Source of the DNA: Spisula solida | Lineage: Eukaryota > Mollusca > Bivalvia > Venerida > Mactridae | DNA: 64,000 nucleotides | Direction: 5' to 3' | Assembly: GCA_947247005.1 (NCBI GenBank) | Contig: OX365944.1 | Location: 57,394,096 to 57,458,095 of the forward strand | Part shown: positions 58,452-64,000 of the stretch, in pieces | Layout: each line of letters begins with the position of its first letter | How positions within the stretch are numbered: the stretch's first letter is position 1 | Notes under the pieces: model-generated | The model's input: the letters and a program-made list of their open reading frames with translations, nothing else | Told to the model about the DNA's origin: nothing | The model's database searches: none | Made by a program: the position numbers and the translations under genes

Positions 58452-59531
58452 GCTTTACTTATGTGAGACGTTTTCGGAGATTGGTATGGTCAACTTGACG
58501 GCCTACTTGGGTCGTGAAAATTTTCCTTAACTGACCTTGAAATATCTTCAAATATTGAAAACAATGATCAAATATGAAATATATTAAAATGAGATGATGA
58601 TTGAATACATTTTCAAAGGTGTCCATTAGTGTGAAATCTTTATTTTGATTAATATACATAATTATACATGTACTCAAAACAAAAGAACAAAACACAACAA
58701 ACCATAATTATACAGATATTTATTTATGAAGTGAAAACAACAGCTTCAGTAGACTAACCTATCGAAATATATTTTTACAATATATACACCAAGAGGGAAC
58801 TCTTTATTAGCCGATTTCCCATGAAGTCGAAACAGAATGTCAACACTGTTACAACTGTCTTATTCGAACACAAACAAGTATACAACAACATTAGCCGATA
58901 TCTTCAACTGTCTTATAGCAAATTGCATTTTATAAGCAAATATGACTGTTGCGTATAAAATGCTATTCATGGGAGTCGAATCTTCATCAAATATCCATTC
59001 ATAATTTTTTAGTCTCGTGTGGCAAGGCAAACAAAGACAAAATAAAATTATTGTCTTCTGTTCTCATCATATTCGTGTTCTGCCATTAAATATTAGGTGG
59101 TATAATCAATCATTCGTCAGATAGATTATACTCGATCATTTATCAATCTCCGTATTGATAGGTTTACTATGTTGTTCCGTTTATGCTGAATTCAGCATTT
59201 TATTTTAACATTCTATCAAGTGTCGGGTCGTGTAAGATACTCTACATTCTAAATATGAAGAGTGTAAGAAGATTACCATGGTGACAAAAAAGAACATGAT
59301 GCTGCGAATATGGCGAGTGTGTGTCCAAATACCGTCTGGTTTAGACTTGAATTAAATTGGTAAACCGACCCAATGTTAATGGGGAACATCTGATATATGA
59401 TGAATAACTAGCACCTAATAAACTGGTCATTTATAATGACTACCGTTTAGGCGTATACAAACGTTGACAAAATTGCATAACACTCATATAACATCGCCAT
59501 TAAGAACCATTGTGTACCAGGACGTTCTAAT
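58452..59531. other. Unit boundary region, no gene
   Basis: Counterpart of 40391-41470. Confidence 0.5.
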
Positions 59532-59533
59532 TA

Positions 59534-60874
59534 TACGAGGGCCACTTAAAAAATATTAATCAGTGGGCAATAACTCAACATCATTGCCTCTGACTATATA
59601 AAAAGTATACATTTTCTTAAAGAATAATCTCTCAGCTAGACTTTCGTGGTATTTTCAACATTTAATATTAAAGCATTTCCATTTTATTGATATTCAAACA
59701 GGACAAGGTTTAAAGCACTGGACAAAGAATACTTCATAAATACGTAAGAAAATTGTGTTAAATGGTTCATACGATTTCTGAGCGTTGTTGTCAAATGTCA
59801 CTCAGGCTTACTGAAATTAAATTGCTATCATTTGCAATATATATCATTGAACTCTTAAATGGCAATCCATAATTTTGAAAACAGTAAATTATTATCAAAC
59901 AATAGCAATATAAACAAGTAACATCCGAGACTCAAAATACCACACTTACACCCTAAGTAATATTAGATATATACTAGGTAAATAAACACTAATTTATTCT
60001 TAATATGTCAATTTTTCTAGATTATTATATGTAGTTTCATTCGTCGGACTATTTTAATCATTTTTACCCAAATTTTATTTTTTACAACAAAATTTTATGT
60101 CCAAGCCCAACTTTGAAAAAGTGGGTGGGGTAATGGTATACCCCCTATTTATGATAAACAAAGAAAATTCACACATGTTGTCCATTTCATGTTATGCTTC
60201 TTATATAATATTACTATCATGCATTTTTATTTTTGTGTTCTGTATTATTGTATTAGGGATATGACGTCATAAATCTAAGATAGGTATTTTTTGGTCACGT
60301 GATCATGTTATTTGGGCTGTAGTAAAGAACAAATTATGAATAATTCAGGACATATTTATCATGTGAAAGATAGCAACTTATATAAATGTGTAAAAAAGCT
60401 ACAAGTTGACTTTCCCACTCAAGACGTACATTAGTACAATGCAGCAACAACCTATAGGGTATAGTCCCAGCAAAATGCAGTTTTTGGAGTATTTCGAACA
60501 TGGCAGGTTCCTTGTACAACTAAATATATTTAGACAGCCCAAACAATATTGTTGATACAGTACTGGTTAAACAAGTATACGGGGCATAACATTTGCAAAT
60601 TTCAAATTAATCGGATAAAATTTATAGAAATAATGACCAATAATACCAACCCTTTTGTCTACTAATATACCTTATTTTCTTGCAGATCCAGTGTTTCATA
60701 CCCCTATTGGTTCAATGTCATATAGGTGAATGTATATTTTACCGATTACAATATTGTTTTATTTGTAAGCTAGGCAAAAGTTGTATCTTTCAGAAAATGT
60801 CCACTTTTATACACATTGATTGAATATTAAACGTATTATTGGCCACTGATTAATACTTTTTAAGGGCCCTCGTA
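59534..60874. mobile_element. TIR DNA transposon, copy 3
   Basis: Same family as 29-1371, TA-flanked (59532-59533, 60875-60876), more complete than the paralogue at 41473. Confidence 0.9.
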
Positions 60875-61251
60875 TATTGAAGTTTAAATTAGTAATCTTA
60901 TTTTAAAGCCAAGTCCATTTTTCATGAATAATATAGCGACACAGCTAAAGTGACACTTAAAACTTATTCCGTATTATCTAAAACTTATAATGTCCTGTTT
61001 ATGCGGTATTAAATACATCGAGAACCTGTTTGACAACATTGTCACGACAATGGCGGAATAAATAGTTTAAAATTCGTATTTTTAAGGTTATTTGTTCTTT
61101 TTATTTCTATGATTCAGTTGGCGATGGCTGTTAAAACAATGTTGTCGTTTAATTTCAGATGTGCAAAGTTATGTTATCTATCCCCCGGAATTTGAATAAC
61201 TTTGACATTGTGGTGCATAACACTGGTGCCATGGTAAAGAGTAATGATATA

Positions 61252-62137
61252 CACTCATTAAATGTTATAAGTACACGAACTTGTTACGCCTATATCTTTT
61301 TTATTATACATGTTAGCTTGTTCATTTTTTGCATGTGTTAATGCTAGTAGTATAACAACAATATCCGATAATTGAATATTTGTATTTGGCTTGGTGTAAG
61401 CAGTGAACCGCGAACTCTCTAAATTCAGAAAAATGCACGCGCATACCACTGTGCATTGTACAATGTCTTGAAATGTTGACTACACATTGTCCAGCAATAC
61501 ATAACCCCAAAAAACATAAAATCTAAAGAATTCCGATTACAGAAAGAACAAGAGGTGTTTGTAAAACATGCCTGTCTCATGACACCCTAATAGTGATGTA
61601 TGCTTAAGGCCATCCCAACCTTGACCTTTGACCTATTGACCTACAAATTTGTAGAAGGCTTCTGCTGATGATCAGCTACCTGTCTGTGAAGTTTTACGAC
61701 CTTAGGACCCATCGTTCTTACGTTGTGGATCAGAAACTGTTGTGTATTCGAAGGTCACGGTAATTTTGACCTTTGAACCATAGCGACCTCAAAATTAATG
61801 GGGTCATCTACTGATGATAAACAATCGCCACTGAAAGTTTGTAGGTTCTAGGTCCAACCGTTCTGGAGTCATTGATCGGAAAACATTTACTCTACCAACC
61901 GAACGATCGACATGCATGTGCTAAGTAATAAACCCCACATCTAAGATACGGAGACATTCAAACCTTACTACTTACAATGCCTAAGATATTTAAACATAAT
62001 AACTTTCAAAGAAACATGATATCCTACATTTTGTAGTTCTATATTGTGTAATATTACAAGCTAGAAGTAAAATGATATACACTATTTGCATATATCGCTA
62101 TGTACAATGTTGGTGTACTTATAACTTTTAATGAGTG
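61252..62137. mobile_element. 886-bp TIR element unique to copy III
   Basis: Ends CACTCATTAAATGTTATAAG and its near-complement, flanked by TA. Copy II has the empty site GATATATTCTTATA at 43095. Carries a GACCTTTGACC-type bivalve repeat at about 61610-61870. No transposase. Confidence 0.88.
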
Positions 62138-63384
62138 TATTCTTATATTTATAGTGTTACATTTGTACGTAGATTGATGCGTTTATCTAAGTGAAGTTAA
62201 TGCACAACGCCAATATATCTCTCCTAGACAATACACTAAACTCAGTTATCATTGGTTCTTTATGTCTACTTAATTTATATTCGTATTTATTTATCTTGCT
62301 TCTAATTCGATCTTCGACTTAATTTTCAAGTCTCAGACATACTCGTATCGTATATCCTTATTCTGACAAGTATGTGGTCAACCATTTTAAACTTAAAGAT
62401 TATTAACTAATTTTGTCAGATGCTGATATAAGCATTATACGGAATGCACGGTCGTATTATAGAGATTACAATATAAAACATAAAACATTATTACAGTTGA
62501 ACCGTAAGGCAATAAATAGTTCACTTATCATATTGACTAAGAGCATAAATAATTCTTTGTGCTGTACGTTTACCTCAAACAGTCATAATTCACACATAAT
62601 TGCACAATATAATTTGTAGAATGAACATATTATGTCTCTCGTATTATATGGTTCTATGGACGGATACAATTTGATATTTTGTCAACGTAGTTTCACAGCA
62701 GCAACTCAAAAAGGCAAACATGATATTTTTCCCTGATCAATGTGCATTTGCAGATATATCGTAGTCTATTTAAAACTAATTCCGCTAAAACATACAATTG
62801 GTTGAAAAAATATTGGTGTTCACATCGTTGATATTAAACCACTAGATTTCATCGTCTCATTAAACTTGTTGATGAAGGCGTTTCGTCAACAGATATTGGT
62901 ATGTAATTGCAAATCTTTTCGACGTGTTGATTGTTTTGTTTATATACTTTGGAAACGTGTCCTAGCTATCATATATCTCTTTCGCAAAATCAAACAAAAC
63001 ATACTGTTTTCAATATCCTGAACTTTGTAAGATTTAATGATGTGCAATACTTCTTCATTTTATAATTCATTGAAATGTAACAGCACGAACGTCATTGCTA
63101 AGTTGTAAATAGAGAAACATCCGAGGAACATGATATAATATATCACAGACCGGACATGAATGACAGTTATGTCAATCAGAGAAACAGAACAAAGTATGTT
63201 TGCAATATTCTGTGCGTCATCTATGCATTTAAGATAGGACTGCGCATAAACTCGTTGTTATGCAATGTTTTATTCAGCGCATTGACCTTGTGTATTTGTA
63301 GGACTAATTGGTTTCAGGCTTATATTAGTTGTTATGTTTTGCGGCTGCAGGGATTACCATTTACTGTTATTTTTTAAACCTTTT

Positions 63385-63620
63385 AGGACTTCTGACAGCT
63401 AAACCTAGACAGTTCAGCATTTTTATAGCCGAAACTAGGTTATTCAGGGGTTTCATGTAAAACTAGAGCATTTAGCTTTGTTATAGATTTAGCTAGAATA
63501 TTCACCTTTGTATTGCAGAAACCAGGACAATCAGCTTTTTATAGCTTAAACTAGGTCATTCAGCTTTTTGACAGCTAGGATGTTGGCTTTTGATGTTTTG
63601 AGTGCTGAAACTTGGGCTTT
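63385..63620. repeat. Minisatellite of about 40 bp, copy III
   Basis: Counterpart of 20098-20335. Confidence 0.8.
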
Positions 63621-63683
63621 CGGTGGTTAAGTTTATTACTTCAGTTATGTGTAAGACATTGTGTCGTGTAATTGTGGTATGTG

Positions 63684-63830
63684 CTGCCTTTTCTGTCCAA
63701 TTGTAGAGTATCTTTTTATTTGAACTGGCTTATTGTCTGTTAACATGTATTTCATTCATATCAATTTGACATGTTAAAAGACAATAAGCCAATTTGAACA
63801 GCAAGATAATAGACACTCGGACAGAAAAGC
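63684..63830. repeat. Long hairpin, copy III
   Basis: Arms TTGAACTGGCTTATTGTCT and its near-complement around a 20-base loop. Confidence 0.75.
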
Positions 63831-64000
63831 TGACAACAGACAAAAATAACTAACGGTACTAGTAATTGAATGTGAGAGATACAATTGTATTAGCTTTTTG
63901 CATTACGGACACATTAATAGCAGAATCGTCGTTGTATATTACGTTAAGATATGCTTACTTTATCTTGTTTCTAGTCTGATCTTTGACTAGTGCAAGCTAT

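Larger units (their letters stand above)
51391..64000. repeat. Tandem segmental duplication, copy III (cut by window end)
   Basis: Matches copy II from 27390 on, without the retrotransposon, the foldback insertion and the 2,058-bp TIR element, but with two insertions of its own (56643 and 61252). From 63340 it enters the second half-unit (minisatellite and hairpin) and runs off the window. Confidence 0.85.

Overview
This is an AT-rich, intron-rich animal nuclear sequence with no bacterial-type gene. The repeat repertoire points to a bivalve mollusc: a BEL/Pao LTR element, a TIR repeat ending in GGACGGACGG and GTGAGCTAA, arrays built on GACCT/AGGTCA words, a tRNA-derived SINE and many short TIR elements. 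I would guess a heterodont clam, but the species is inference. The only long open reading frames belong to the retroelement.

Layout. The window is a hierarchical tandem duplication. A diverged unit spans about 3.1-13.1 kb. Copy I is about 13.2-26.7 kb, copy II about 27.3-51.4 kb, and copy III runs from 51.4 kb past the right edge. Copies II and III are very similar; copy I is more diverged. Each copy holds two related half-units, so many motifs recur five or six times (for example, sequence around CACATTGTGC at 9.06, 14.54, 23.80, 33.44, 47.68 and 52.68 kb). Size differences come mainly from mobile elements present in one copy and absent from its paralogue. These give empty sites, target-site duplications and relative ages directly from the sequence.

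The genes. Reading the paralogues against each other reveals a family of short exons that single-ORF searches miss. On the + strand these are alternative first exons (a, b), exons c, d and f, candidate exon g, a penultimate exon h, a terminal exon i with an AATAAA signal, and a hydrophobic exon k. Support comes from conserved splice sites, compatible phases (b phase 0 to c; c phase 2 to d; f phase 2 to h; h phase 1 to i), length-preserving or in-frame differences, and synonymous change in d. I recognise no known protein family. No copy in the window looks intact: copy I keeps b-c-d but has lost f and h-i, while copies II and III keep f, h and i but carry stops or frameshifts in b, c and d. Minus-strand exon-like segments occur near 3.3/13.3 kb and 21.2/45.4 kb.

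Mobile DNA. At 28,930-33,196 a young, deleted BEL/Pao retrotransposon (555-bp LTRs differing at about one base, 5-bp target duplication GTGGT) interrupts copy II. Copy III carries the intact empty site. It encodes Gag and a second ORF in which zinc knuckles are fused to short remnants of pol, so it is non-autonomous. Other elements include a TA-flanked TIR family (three copies), a 948-bp TIR element carrying two convergent tRNA-like sequences, a 2,058-bp TIR element with a 3-bp duplication, and several long foldbacks.
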